This document shows, in pieces, positions 46,906 through 58,966 of a stretch of 64,000 nt of DNA. The notes beneath the pieces were generated by a model. It saw only the letters and a list, made by a program, of their open reading frames with translations. It was not told where the DNA came from and did not search any database. The translations under genes were made by a program, and so were the position numbers. Source of the DNA: Saussurea involucrata (Eukaryota > Streptophyta > Magnoliopsida > Asterales > Asteraceae); NCBI GenBank assembly GCA_033807775.1, contig CM066321.1:40400850-40464849 (forward strand), written 5' to 3'. The stretch's first letter is position 1; each line of letters opens with the position of its first letter.

Positions 46906-47160
46906 CTTTTCGCAACTAACTGCATGCGAAAACCAAACTTCTCGTAGATAACTTGTGCGAAAACCACAACTTTTCGCAGTCTTCTTCGTGCGAAAACTTT
47001 GTAGACAAATGAAGTACAAGGAAAGACTTTTCGCAATCAACACAATGCGAAAATCTTACTTTTCGCAACCTTCACAATGCGAAAACTTTAAGTAATTTCC
47101 TGAACTTTGATGCAAAAACTTTCATTATGCGAAAACTTTACATGATTGATTTCGTGAACT
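46905..47160 (-). repeat. Element E distal TTTTCGCA/TGCGAAAA block
   Basis: About 250 bp in which TTTTCGCA and TGCGAAAA alternate, often as dyads 10-14 bases apart (for example 46968-46998 and 47030-47055), so the DNA or RNA could fold into small hairpins. The same words fill E's leader. Confidence 0.8.
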
Positions 47161-49216
47161 TTATATCTTCATCACTTTGACCTTGAATTGTCTTTGAACA
47201 ACGAACTCTCTCGAATCATCTCGAAATATCTTCTTAACTCTGACAAATTTCTCCCCCTTAATCTTTCATTGACAGATCTTCCCTTTTCTTCAGTATATTA
47301 TTTATCCCCCTTTTTGATGATTGTGAGCATCATGATCATCAAAACTTCATCAATTCAACACGGTCTTTGTTCACCACTAACATTCTCCTCCTTTTGATAT
47401 GAAATAGCTGTCAATTCCAAAAAAAATTATCTAAATATTTTCAAATTCAGATAAAAAGAATGTGGTAACCCTGAAACAACGGATGAATCAGTTAAAATGC
47501 ATGTAAGTAGCACAGAGCCACTTAGTACAACAGATGTACTTTGTAAAGGAGCTTTTTGATGTTCACTCCTCCAGGGCTTCCATTCAATCATCGAAAAACA
47601 CAATGGAATTTCTATGAATGTTATGACAAGAAAACATATTCCTTGTGTGTACGTGCTTGTGTAGAAATGATTGAAGCAACTTATGCTTTTTCATGCTCAA
47701 AGTGTGTAAACTGTTGAGACAGCAATAAGTTTTCCACGGACTCAATGTGCATGATCGAAGTGCAAAGGTGGGGCAAACTTCCTTCTTTTTCAATATCCAA
47801 ATCTTCCGAGTGAAGATCAGATAGATTATATGATGCGTTCCCAAGAAAAATTGAAACATTTCTTTGTTGTGAAAGAAATGAGTAGTTGGTGGGGTTAAAT
47901 GCAAGAGTTGGCATGTGCTAATTGCTTGTTTCAATGATGGTCACCAAAGAATGTGAACCAATCAGTAATGTGGCTTCCCAGCTCAGAAAATGGTTGGTGC
48001 AGAGTTCTCTTATTCTTTTAACTCTATTCTCACACCCTATTTCTGTCTTTAATCCGCTCACTTCTACCCAAACTCTCATTTACATTTTACCTCAGCACAA
48101 TGAGATTACTCAACCGGATGAGTTATCTCCCCCACTCTTTGATGTAGACCCCTCACCCCTCAATCATTGAAGACTAACTTCTTGTTAGAAAACACTGGTT
48201 AACGTGAATCCATAGAAGTTTTGTATGCTCACACGCTTATCCCATGAAATTTTGTCCTAAAATATTTTGTAGTGTTCAACAGTTTAGTTTGAACAAATAA
48301 ATCTCAGCATTTGAATGACATTGTCATTAGAATGTATGATCCTCAATAATATCATGAAATATTTGAGCATTTGATCTTTGAAGATTTCTCAAAGCAAGGA
48401 TAATTAATGAATGAAATGAACTCGAAGGACTTGTTTGAGAATCTGACAATGTATCATTCGGATCAAATATTTTGAAATATATTCATCAACAATAAGGGTA
48501 TCAAAGAATTGAAATTTGTTTATATGAACAAATATAAACAAACTTTGAATGAAACGTTTAAGTTCTCACGCTGAAATGAAAGTATGATGCTCAACAAAAT
48601 TTGAAATACAAACGGGAGTATTACCATCGAAAAATTGTATCATTTTGAGACATGGTAATAACAAAGCCAATAAGAAGTTGTACCAGTGTGTATGAATACT
48701 TGAAAGTATAGAAAAGATAATACACAAGTATTAATCTTTAGAAACACACAGTCAGAAATGATGTTACGATAATCCGAGATCTCCATAAAAAAAATTAAAA
48801 ACACACTTCTAAATTTATAAAATCTGTTTGAGAATAGAGAAGTGGTTTGAACATTTAAGAAAAACATTTTTCATGCTTGAAAGTCGTTATTCTTTCAAAC
48901 AATCCGAGATTAAGATCAAAAGATACTTACATTCGGAAATGTTTGAGCTCCCCCTCAAATCATGATACAATGATTTAAAATCTCATAAGCTCCCCCTTAA
49001 CATGTGCAAAAGATCTTTATGTTGAACAAAATCTGCAAAATAACAAGACTTGGATCAAAGTATCCTTAATCATTAAAGCGAGTTCTGAATTACCAGGATT
49101 GAAAGTAAATTCAGAAGTCATAGTCGTTGAAGAACGAGTCCTGATCTGATATGATCAGAAGTCAAAATCTCTTTGAAGTACGAGTCCTGAGCTGATTTAC
49201 TCAAAGTCTAATCTCT
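47161..49216 (-). other. Element E noncoding with polypurine-type tracts
   Basis: About 2 kb, AT-rich, with no convincing gene. CTCCCCCTTAA-type tracts (polypurine on the minus strand) occur near 47251, 48951 and 48990, with another at 49221. Short open frames (for example 47922-48170) have no recognisable content. Confidence 0.65.
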
Positions 49217-49340
49217 TTACTCCCCCTTAAAAGCACATGTACTTTTCTTCAAAAGTCTACACAACTTCTCTTCTGTTTTCCAGTCATGTGTTGTATACAT
49301 CTCACAATCAGCACTACACATGATGAACCTGCAAAACAGA
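49217..49340 (-). pseudogene. Element E protease remnant
   Basis: After TTTTGCAG (minus, ending at 49329) the sequence still resembles the start of the protease, HHV then DCEMYTTHDWKTEE where others have LDSGCSTHMT, but it has stops and has lost the catalytic triplet. Confidence 0.55.
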
Positions 49341-50871
49341 TTAAGTAGATTTTGGTACCCAACGGAACTTGGGTCCTGGTTTTTTAGGTGCGGTTTTATT
49401 TGAAGAAATCCTATAAGTACCGTACCAATACGAAACATAATCTTTATGAACAAAATCATTAGTTCCACAGTAAGAACAACAAATTTTCTTTTGTGCTAAC
49501 CTGACTAATTGATTTACAGAGTAAACTAAGTCAGGTTTGACAAAAGATTTACCTTGATATGATTTGTTCTTCTTGGCATTTGATGTGGGAACTGTTAACT
49601 TTGGCACATCTTTCTCGGGGGTTGTACCTTTAACCCTCGAAACCATCTTCACCTTCTTGAAGACTTGGTTCTCTTTATGCTTGGAAGAATTCATATCTTT
49701 AGGCACATGCAAATCATTATCTGATTTGTCAAACAGAGGATTATAGAAGAGATTAGAAGAACGAATCCGATCCCTTTAGAAATCATTTGATCTGTCAAAT
49801 TCTTTTGAAAAAATGTTTTTAAATATTGAACTTGAAGTTGTCTTAAACGAGCATTCAGAATTAGTTGAGTCAACTAGCGGAGTCTGAATAATTGTGTCAG
49901 GACTGACTTGTTTTGAAACATCAACTTTAAAAATGATGTCTTCAAGTTCTTTAATTTTATTGATTAAAACATTTTTCTCATTAAAAATTAGATCATATTT
50001 CTTTTGAAGATCATATTTTAGCTTTTGTTCCTTCATAATACCTGTTGATAAACCAGATAACTTTCTTGTAAGCTTGACAATCTCATCTTCAAAATATTTT
50101 CGTTCAGTCTCAAAATCTTTTTCTAAAAACTTTCCTCTATTGGTTATCTCTTTGAAAATTTCCATATTTTTCTTTTTAAGATTTTTTTTTCAAAAAGATC
50201 TTTCTTTTCCGCAAAATCTTTTCTCTCATTCTCCAAAATATTTTCAAAATCAGAGATTTTTATGGAAAGCTCGGCACTTTTAGTTTCAAAAGATTTTCGT
50301 TCAACATCAAACTCAACTCTTTTTTTTTGAGCTTTTCTTTCTCAAGGAATAAAACTTTTTCAAAGTCAGAGACTTGTTTCGAAAGTTTTATATATTTTAG
50401 CTCAATTTCTTTCTTTTCTTCAAGAGCTTTTCTAGTAAAATTTGATAACTTTTGAGCACAAATGTTTTCAAGCTCTTCCTTTTCTTTTGAAAATTTAGTC
50501 TCGAAAACAGATATTTTTCTTTTCATATCTCTATTTTCAGTTTCCAAAACAGATATGTTTCTTGAAAACTGAAATGACTTTTCTTTAAAAGAATTTCTTT
50601 CAGCTTCAAAAGTCTTTTCTAAACAAATCTTTTTGTTTTGAAAATCAGTGTTGTCAAAAATAAGTTTCTTGGCAATGTTATCCTTTTCAGCTCGAACTCC
50701 TTTCAAATCTTGTATTTCCCCTTCAAGACCAGAAATTTTCTCTTTCAATGTAGTATTCTCAACTTTCAGATTTTCTCGTTCTGCTTCGAGAATTGGAATT
50801 TCAGGCATGTACAAAATTGTTGCATTTCTCTTTGAGTAAGTAATATTCCCTCTTTCATCAGTCGTAGGCAT
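49341..50871 (-). pseudogene. Element E coiled-coil gag-like ORF
   Basis: ATG at 50869-50871 (MPTTDERGNITYSK). Residues 30-190 are almost continuous heptad coiled coil rich in Glu, Lys and Leu. The frame shifts near 50260 and again near 49740. A Cys-containing stretch (ICCSYCGTNDFVHKDY) matches the equivalent part of C and D, and the end reads KFRWVPKST before the stop at 49341. Like C, it has neither UBN2 core nor zinc knuckle and begins directly with coiled coil. Likely a partner of an intact gag (inference). Confidence 0.8.
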
Positions 50872-51862
50872 CTTGACAAGAGTTTACTCACTAGACTATG
50901 ATCGTCAGAAAGTCAGACAGTACAGTGTAAAAAATTACACTCTGAAAACTTTGCAGAGAAAGTTTTCACAAAACTAAATTTTAGAAACTTTTCGCAATCA
51001 CCACTTTGCGAAAACTATACTTCACGTAACCAACGTGATAAGCAGAGTAACTTTTCGCAGATAACCCCTTGCGAAAACCTTACTTCTCGTAGTACACTCT
51101 TTGTGAAAATTAGACTTCTCGCAACCCAAAGAATGAGTAAAGTGAACATTTCGCAATGAACTAATGCGAAAACTCAAAACTTTTCACAGATCGCTGAATC
51201 CGTGAACCGAACTATTCACAACCTTCTATTGCGAAAACCAAGCTTTTCGTAAACAACTCAATACAAAAACTTTACTTTTCGTATCTTCCTTCTGTGAAAA
51301 TAGCACTTCTCGTGAACCACACAATGGGAAAACTTCACCTTTCGTATGTACCTGTTGCGAAAACTTCCAACTTCCCTTAATCAACTATTGCGAAAACCAA
51401 GGATGAATCTTGCGAAAACTATATAAATGTTGCGAAAACTTTGGATCTTGCGAAAGCTTATCCAGAAAATCCAATTTTGGCCATATCTTCTTGAATTCTT
51501 GATGAATTTGAACGAGATTTTCACAGAGTAGTTCAAAAATCAAAAACACACACTTTTGTAGTTTATACAAAAGTTTAATTCGTCCAAAAAGATGCTCTTT
51601 TGATCAAATCACAGTTTCTTGAAACTTTCGAATAAAATTTCACATAATTCCAAAATTCTTCCAAAATTGATCGAATTAGGCAAATCTTCCTGAATAAACT
51701 ATGTTCAGGAGTGAAATCCGCACGTAGTCCAATAGAAATTCGATCCAAAATGAAGAATCCAAATTTTGGATGAACAGTACTTGCAAAAACTCTGAAAAAT
51801 CCAAGAAAAAATCCAAAAATCTTCAATCAAATCTCTTATTTATGTCTGAATTTTCTGTCTGT
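50872..51862 (-). other. Element E leader with TTTTCGCA/TGCGAAAA words
   Basis: Between the primer site and the ORF. From about 50990 to 51440 these words and mutated forms recur more than ten times. No reading frame belongs to the region. Confidence 0.8.
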
Positions 51863-51874
51863 GCTCTGATACCA
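51863..51874 (-). other. Element E primer binding site
   Basis: Minus strand TGGTATCAGAGC. Confidence 0.88.
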
Positions 51875-51876
51875 AA

Positions 51877-52152
51877 TTTTAATCCCAAATCTAGTGAGAG
51901 ATTGAATATGCAAATCAAGATTCTAGAGAGAAAGCAATCTAGTCATCCATATATCGTTCAAAAGTTACAAGATTGTCTACCATGGAAAGTTACAAGATTA
52001 CAAAAGGTTACTCTAAACAAGAACTCACTAAGCCTATTTATACCTACAAGGTTACAAGGCATAAAGGCTTACCAAGCGTGACTTTCACTACTTTGACTAT
52101 TACAATACATTGACTTTATAGTAAATGTTGAATACAATATAATGTTCTAACA
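51877..52152 (-). repeat. Element E 5' LTR
   Basis: About 276 bp. The minus strand begins TGTTAGAACA and holds GTATAAATAG. The end next to the primer site has decayed (AAAA in place of the usual ACA), so that edge is approximate. No partner LTR in the window. Confidence 0.72.
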
Positions 52153-53775
52153 ACTTCTGTCACGGACAGGGATCTGAGAACCGATTATCTCAGTGATCTT
52201 TGTTGAGAATTTGCACCACCCTTCAACAATGGCTTTCTCAACCTTCAGCTCAGCAATATCTTGTTCGTGTTCGATGCTGATTAGTTCATTTACATATACC
52301 TGATTTTTTAAACTTTCTTCTATATTAGAGAGTTATTGGATCTTTAAATGACAATTTTTAAGTTGTTCAGTTAAATCGAGATTTTGTTGTTTAGCTTGAC
52401 TTTTGCCATTCAGGGAATTATATAAATCAACTAGTCAGTGAATCGATAGCACGACGTCTATCAACTTCAATTAGAATTTGATCAGAAGAGATAGATACCT
52501 AAGAGGTAGAAGAGGTATAAGAAATGTATGTGTTTTCTTCTTTTACTTCTTGGATTTGGGCCATCAAATAGAGGTTGGCCACGTCTTCTTCATTAGATTC
52601 TGATTCTTCCTCATATTCAACCCAATCATGCTCTTCAGCGACTAGACCTTTACCTGTTTGCTTATAGTTTTTCAGCTTCAAATATTTTTCTTTCAGCTTA
52701 AGTTATTTGTCATCTCTGGGTTTAGATGATGAAGAAGGTTTAAAGACTTTATTAGACCTGTATTCACTGGCAAAATGTCCTTTCTTTTCGCAGTTATAAC
52801 AGGTAGCAGTTGCCTTATCAACATGAGTTTATTTTAGGCTTGTCAGTGATAGCACGAGGTTTATTTCTTCTGAAATTGCTCTTTATTGCAAATCTCCAAA
52901 AGGAGTTTATCAAGAGTGCTAGTGACTCATCAAATTCTGACAGAATAGTTTCTGATAAGTCATCAGAGTCTGATTCCAACTCAATGATGGTGACAGAGGA
53001 TCGCTGAGTGGGAGTCATCTCTGAAGATATTAAAGCGACAGGTGTGCTTTTGGAATCTTTTGAATCATTACAAGATTCTTCTTAAGTTGGCATGATTGCT
53101 CATGATTGAGCAAAATGCCATAAATAGTGCTTAAGGTAATATCCTTCAGATCCTTTGAAAGCTTAAAACACATGGTATAACTGTCCCAACTTTCAGGAAT
53201 ACATTCTAAGAATTTTGCCAGGGTCTCAGAATTAGAGTAGGTCCAATCAACAGTTCTTAAATCAATTAATAAGGAATTAAAACGTTGGTGTACTTCAAAC
53301 AAAGATTCATTCTTACCATAAATGAAACTTTCATATAGTCCTACCAGATTTATTTTTATGGATTCTTGTACTTCAGATGTACCTTCATATTGAACACAGA
53401 TTGTGTCCTACTTGGCTTTAGAAGTTTTTAGGTTCATACTAAGTGATAAACCTCGTCAGGTGGAGCCATAGAAATGATTGATCTCGCCTTGGTATCAATG
53501 GTCGCCTCTTACTTATATTTATCAGACCACTTGGTGAGTTTGTTTACAATTTGCCTTTGAGGTATGGCAGCAGTTGTAGCAGTGGCAGGAATTGCAGCAG
53601 CTATGATAAATGGAACATAGGGTCCATTTTCAACATAGTGAGGCATAGTAGGATCTATACCTTTAAGAAAAAGCATCATTCGATTTTTCCAAAGACTAAA
53701 GTTATCTTTGCTGAATCGAGGAAGTTTTGCAAGAGAACCATTATCTATATAGTGTGTGTTTGTGTTGTATGCCAT
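52153..53775 (-). pseudogene. Element G: copia gag, broken
   Basis: ATG at 53773-53775 (MAYNTNTHYIDNG). Order: N-terminus with FSLWKNRMMLFLKG, UBN2-type core (TLAKFLECIPESWDSYTM near 53200), zinc knuckle CYNCEKKGHFASEY (52760-52802) with the last Cys changed to Tyr, then an acidic segment (WVEYEEESESNEED). Several stops and shifts. Different from the A/B and C/D gags but the same general family. Pol is missing to the left, where E's LTR abuts. Confidence 0.83.
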
Positions 53776-53835
53776 TTGAAAAATAGCATGGAAGAGAGAT
53801 TTACGCAAGATCTTGTTTATGAGATTAAACAATCT

Positions 53836-53847
53836 ACTCTGATACCA
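53836..53847 (-). other. Element G primer binding site (degenerate)
   Basis: Minus strand TGGTATCAGAGT: one mismatch to the initiator Met tRNA complement. Confidence 0.8.
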
Positions 53848-53849
53848 CT

Positions 53850-54257
53850 TGTTGGTCCCGTAGCGGTTCCACAAGGGTGAAAGTTTGTAGAAGGGGGGGG
53901 GGGGGGGTTGAATACAAACACAAATTTTACTTTTCTAAATTATTTATTGATAAATAAAAATACAATTTATAGTTTGTTGTGGAATAAGATTAAGTAAAAC
54001 CTAGTCTAAACAAACTTGAGAATCACTAAGTTTCTTGCACTAGAAGTAGAAGAGAAAGGATATATAGAAAAAAGGATTTTTCTACGAACACTAAGAAGTT
54101 CAAGACCCTTCAAAGTGAAGGGTATTGCTTCTATTTATACCCTATGCATTTAATGCATGGCAGAAGCACTTTATACGTGTCAGATCTTCATTGGGTGCAT
54201 GCTTCTGACTTTTGTCAAAGACATGCTCTTGGCCACATGGTAAACAGTGTAGGTGTC
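53850..54257 (-). repeat. Element G 5' LTR, distal end lost
   Basis: The left edge is TGTTGGTCCCG (minus strand end CGGGACCAACA). It contains a poly-G run (53895-53909) and a TATA box (minus GTATAAATAG, near 54139). The first 100 bp resemble the LTR of H. It seems cut near 54257 where a TGTAATAACC sequence begins. Confidence 0.75.
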
Positions 54258-54732
54258 TGTAATAACCTGTAATAATTGACGTTCTGATTTTATGTGAATT
54301 GTCAATTTAGGAGTTTTATGATTTTATGTGATCTAATTAGTCTAACGTGTTGTATTTGATTTGGTTCAAATTCTAGGGGTTGTATTATTATTGTTTAGAT
54401 CAAAAAGGGTTTAATAGTCATTAAGGATAAGATAAGGGTGTGGTCTGTAAATATGGCTAAGTATATAATGTGTCACCTCCTCTTTTTGGTGAGTCATTGC
54501 ATCATTTTCAGATTTTTGTGCAAGTTGTTAGGACCATAAATGTCCTATAAATAGAAAGTGATATAAAGAAATTAATAGGCTTATTAGTTTGATTTATTTA
54601 TGTAAAAGCCGTATTGTGTTAATGGGTTTTAGAGGTTAATGGGCTTGGGCCTTGGTAATCATAGGCCTAGGTATAAATAGATAGCTTAACCTTTAGTTTT
54701 AGGTTAGACAGGTTAATCATTCATAACCATTC
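54258..54732 (+). other. Unassigned LTR-like fragment K, target of J
   Basis: Starts TGTAATAACC and contains TATAAATA at 54672-54679, consistent with the start of another LTR whose promoter region was cut by J. No second end is seen. No gene. Confidence 0.4.
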
Positions 54733-55264
54733 TGTAACACCCAAAAAAAATTGGAAAATCGAATTTGCGGCTTACGGACGTCCGTAGAGGCAACGTCGGA
54801 TGTCCGCGAATGGCAGATTTCCGCGGGGCGTCCGCAGAAGCAACAGACAATTTGGGGTTCGACCAGCTCAAGGGTCGGACGTCCGCGTGATGTCTAGTCG
54901 AACGTCCGCGATGGCCCTGATGAGATATTTTGGATTCTTTTATGACCTTTCCCTCTCTCTTCCCTCATTTCATTTTCCTCACAACAACTCAGCTCTCTCT
55001 CTCTCTCTAAAACCGATCTCTCTCCCTAAAAATCCTAAATCCCTTCTCTTCTTCTTCATCTTCTCCACCCAAACCATACCTACTTCCACCATTGTTGAAG
55101 ATATGGGAGCTTGAAGCTTTTGTGGAGACTAGGAGCTTTTATTTAGAGGATTCAAGTGGTGAAGGTAATCTCTCCCTACCCAAAAGTTAGATTGTTGTTG
55201 CTTTCACTTTCTCTTCCGTATTGGGGTATTATTGGGTGATTTTGGTGATGTTTGGTTAAGGTAA

Positions 55265-56232
55265 TGTTGGTCCCGAAGGCCTATACAAGTTTGTAGAAGG
55301 GGGGGGGGGGGTTGAATACAAACACACAAATTTTACTTTTCTAAATTGTTTATTGATAAATCATTAACAATTTATAGCTTGTTGCGGAGACAAGATTAAG
55401 GATAAACCTAAATCTAAACAATTTGGAACACTAAGGTTTCTTGCACTAAGAGAGATAAGGAAATTACTAATAATAACCTATCTTGAGATAAGAGATTGAA
55501 CTTGTCCAGAGTTAGCAAGTTACTTCAAATGAAGTGAGTTCATCTCTTTATATACTGCATGCATTTAATACAATTCAGTATATACTTTACACGTGTCATC
55601 AGCTGGTTGGTTGCATGTCATTGACCTTGGTTGACAACCTTAGTAGCCGTATGGATGAATAGTGTAGTATCAGAGTGGTTGTACGATTTCAGATATTCGG
55701 AGGTTCTTTTTTGACATTTCGTACGGAGTCGTGCAAGGGTGGATAAGACAACAGTATTTTGTACGGAGGACTTCATGATCAGCTTTCGTTGATTCAGCGA
55801 TCTATCATTTCATATCAGCGAATGATAGAGTTCAGCGATAGCTGAAGTCTTGTACTTTATACTTCACGTTGAGTGGACAAATCTGAGTCTTCGCTGATCC
55901 GCATCAGTTCATTAGGAGACTTGTCGCTGGTTCTTGAGCTTGATCTTCGACTTCAGCGTAGAACCTTTGTTGACGTGAAACTTGTCTTCAGGAATCAAAA
56001 GTAAACAACTAACTTATCAGCGATCATCATAATGACTGAACAGACTCAGCATTTATGGTGAACAGTTTCGCTGAATGTTTAACTTAAAAGAGCAAGAGTT
56101 CCTATCAGCGGTACTGGAAGATCTTAGTACTTATCAGCGATAGTAAAACTCTGATACATATTGTTTACTTACAATTTTCACTAAGTATATAAGAGAGGGT
56201 CATTATCAAATCACTGAGGGTTTGGATCAACA
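55265..56232 (-). repeat. Element H 3' LTR (complete)
   Basis: 968 bp. The minus strand begins TGTTGATCCA and ends GGGACCAACA. It contains a poly-G run and a TATA-like TATATAAAG (minus, near 55551-55559), and is dense in TCAGCGA/TCGCTGA words in the 55790-56150 part. Confidence 0.92.
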
Positions 56233-56244
56233 ATCTCCCCCTAT
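56233..56244 (-). other. Element H polypurine tract
   Basis: The minus strand reads TAGGGGGAGAT directly before the LTR. Confidence 0.9.
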
Positions 56245-57740
56245 TTGATTATGACATAGCAACAAAGAAAATTGCTATTTAATGAAAACATAAGGATAAA
56301 AAGAACTCATAAAATATTTGTCCATTTTACTGTTTTCTGGGATCTTTTCAGTACTTATGGAGTAAAGTACGTTCGCTGAAATCTTTCTTTAAAATATTGA
56401 ATCAGGTTAAAATGAAGAACAAAAAGATTACAAGTACAAGCGAAATAATTTACAAGTACAGAAGAATAACTGATACAATAGAGAAAAAGGAGATTATATC
56501 AGTTTTCAAAGGGTTCTTCCTTAATGAGAAGTTCATCAAGGGTCTTTTTAGTGGGGATCATCCAGTCAGGGACATTTACTCCTTGATTCTTTAACTTCAG
56601 AGCAGCTTCAAAAATCAAGGGCTTCAGGTGTCTAGCTTTGATGTCGCGTCTGACTTCACACCAGTGTACGAGATCTCTGAGTTGTTCGATGGGAGCGATG
56701 TGGAGCTCAGAGATACGTTGAAAGTGAGGATTTCCATCATAGTCTAAGAAGAATATACCATATGGATCACTTACCACTGTGCCAGGGATGAAGGTTTCTC
56801 CAGGTGGTAGGGAGGTGTCAAGCATTGAAAGATCAGCATCAGGGCCAAGAACTTCAGCACGAGAGAAACCAATACCTGTTTCATTTCGAATGATTGGACC
56901 TGAATCAGAAACTTTCTTCTTCTTAGCAGAGGCTTTCTTCGGTTGAGGAAGAGTGGGAGGAATATCCACAGCAAATGAAAGCAAGTCGATCTGTTTGTTT
57001 AAGATCATCTCAACATGGCTTTTGAATTTTGAGCGTGATCCCTGAATGGCTAATTTCGTTTCTAACCATTCAGAGAGACCAAACTTTTCTAATGAAGCAG
57101 CATAGAAGGTTTGCTTGGTTTTGTCATCTCTGTAGACATCCACTTCAACAACAGGAACATCAGCGTACATTTTTCCTCTGATGTTGGCTTTGATTATTTT
57201 GGATGGTCTTGATCGATAGGTCAGCATTTGTTTAGCCCATTCCAAAGTTGTATCAGAGACCTTTGTCTTTTCTCTAACGATTTCTTGAGCATCATCCCAG
57301 AGCTGACGTTGAACATCAATGGGAACTCTTTTCAGCTTGGGGTCTTTGATTGATCGTTAAGTAAGCTTGATGGCGTATTCTCTGTCTTTTTCTTCAGCTT
57401 CCTTCCTTTCAGCGATAAGGCGTTCAGCTCTAAGGTGTTCCTGGTATTCAGCTTTGGATATTTTGAACTTTGGAGGAACTGAAGGAAGTTGATCACGCCT
57501 TAGAATGATTCGCTGATCCTCGAATCGCTTTATTATTTCCTCTCTTCTCTTTTGATCCTCTTCACTCAGCTTTTGAGGAGCTGAGGAAGGTCTGTTTCTG
57601 TGCGAGAGAGGTTGTTCTTCTGGTTCATCAGTCTCAGAGATCAAATCCAAGACTGGGATTATTTCATCAGCAGCAGCTGGCTTTATTTGTGAAGTCGCAG
57701 TAGTAGAACCTTCAGCGACATCCTCAAACAGGGGAGAGGA

Positions 57741-57890
57741 CTAGCTGAAACACAGCGATCTTACAAATAAGAACATGGGTAGAAGAACTTGGGTAGAAAG
57801 AGAAAGAGAAATATGTTCAGGTGTAGGCTAGGGTAAAGGAACTGATAGTGTATGATAGATGGGAGATGGAGTAAGAGATGTTTAGTGTAC
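57741..57890 (-). other. Candidate intron 2 of H extra gene
   Basis: 150 bases: donor CAG/GTACAC as in intron 1, pyrimidine-rich 3' end with TTTCAG and CTAG. Only the CTAG acceptor (57741) keeps the downstream frame. Confidence 0.55.
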
Positions 57891-58966
57891 CTGACAAACC
57901 GGCTTTTCAAGCAAGATCATCAGATTGTCATCTACAGTGACGCTTTTGCCTTTGCCTTTCTCAGCGCCAGAGGCTGAGGGCTTTGTCTTTGTCCGCTCCC
58001 CTGTTGGTTCATTTATTGAAATTCCCTTAAGAGCTTTGATCTTTGGAGCAGGTTTGACGATAAAGAAGTCATCGTCATCTTCGTCATCATCATCATCATT
58101 CTTTGGAGAAGAAGATGGTTCATCATCAGGGATGTCGATGTCTTCATCATCTTCTGCTTCGGATTCTTCAGCTTCGTCTTCGAGTTGCTCCCCCTCAGAT
58201 ACAGAGGCGAGCTTCTCGGTTCCCTCAGGGTTTTCATCTCCCTGAGGTCCAGCGATAAGATCTTCATTCTTCTCTCCCCTGATAGATTCATCATGGGAAA
58301 GGTCTTCAGCGCTCTTTTCAAGATCCTCAGCGCTCTTCTCCTCGGTATGTTCAGCGCTCTTCTCCCCCTCTTTCTCATGATTGGGGGAGGAATGGGTAGA
58401 CTCAGCATTTGTATTTTCTCTGTCTTCTTGGCCAGAGATTTTAATACAACTTTCAATCGCTGCTAATCTGTCTTCAAGGCCAGATATAGCAGGAGTGATC
58501 TTCTTCACCTCTTTACGATCCGCCGCTGTGAAAGTTTCCAATACAGGGGCAGGGGCGGGAGCAGGAGTATTTTCCTTGTTGACCAGCGTCTCGATCATCG
58601 TCTTCATAGAACCAACGTCGGTTTTTACAGAACCCAAGTCGGTCTTGACAGCTGACATATCCCCCTCGAGATGTTCAACCGATGTTTTCAGCTTTGTAAC
58701 TTCGCTGGACACGGTCGAAACTGAGTTTTTGAGGCTGGTGTAGTCAGTGTAGATGTCAGAGAGTACTTTGGCAAAATCGCTGAGCGTCTTATCAAGGCCC
58801 TTAATGTCATCTGTGGAAGCTTTCTTCTCCACCACCGTAGTTAGCTTTGTCAAATTCTCTCCAGCGTTTGTTACGGCTGTAGAGTTGTTGGAGAGTGTGG
58901 TGGTGAGACCGGTCAGCTTTGTTTCCACGAACTTCAGAGACTCGTTGATGTCTCCCAAATTAGGAC

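Larger units (their letters stand above)
46905..52152 (-). mobile_element. Element E: non-autonomous copia, 3' end missing
   Basis: On the minus strand: 5' LTR (51877-52152), primer site, leader with TTTTCGCA/TGCGAAAA words, coiled-coil ORF, protease remnant, about 2 kb noncoding with GGGGGAG tracts, a second TTTTCGCA block, then an abrupt junction with D at about 46905. The extra ORF and 3' LTR are missing. The architecture parallels C: no gag core, no integrase or RT. Confidence 0.75.

Noticed and set aside
47922..48170. Short plus-strand frame in E's noncoding region
   Set aside because: Opposite to E's direction, low complexity, no homology that I recognise.
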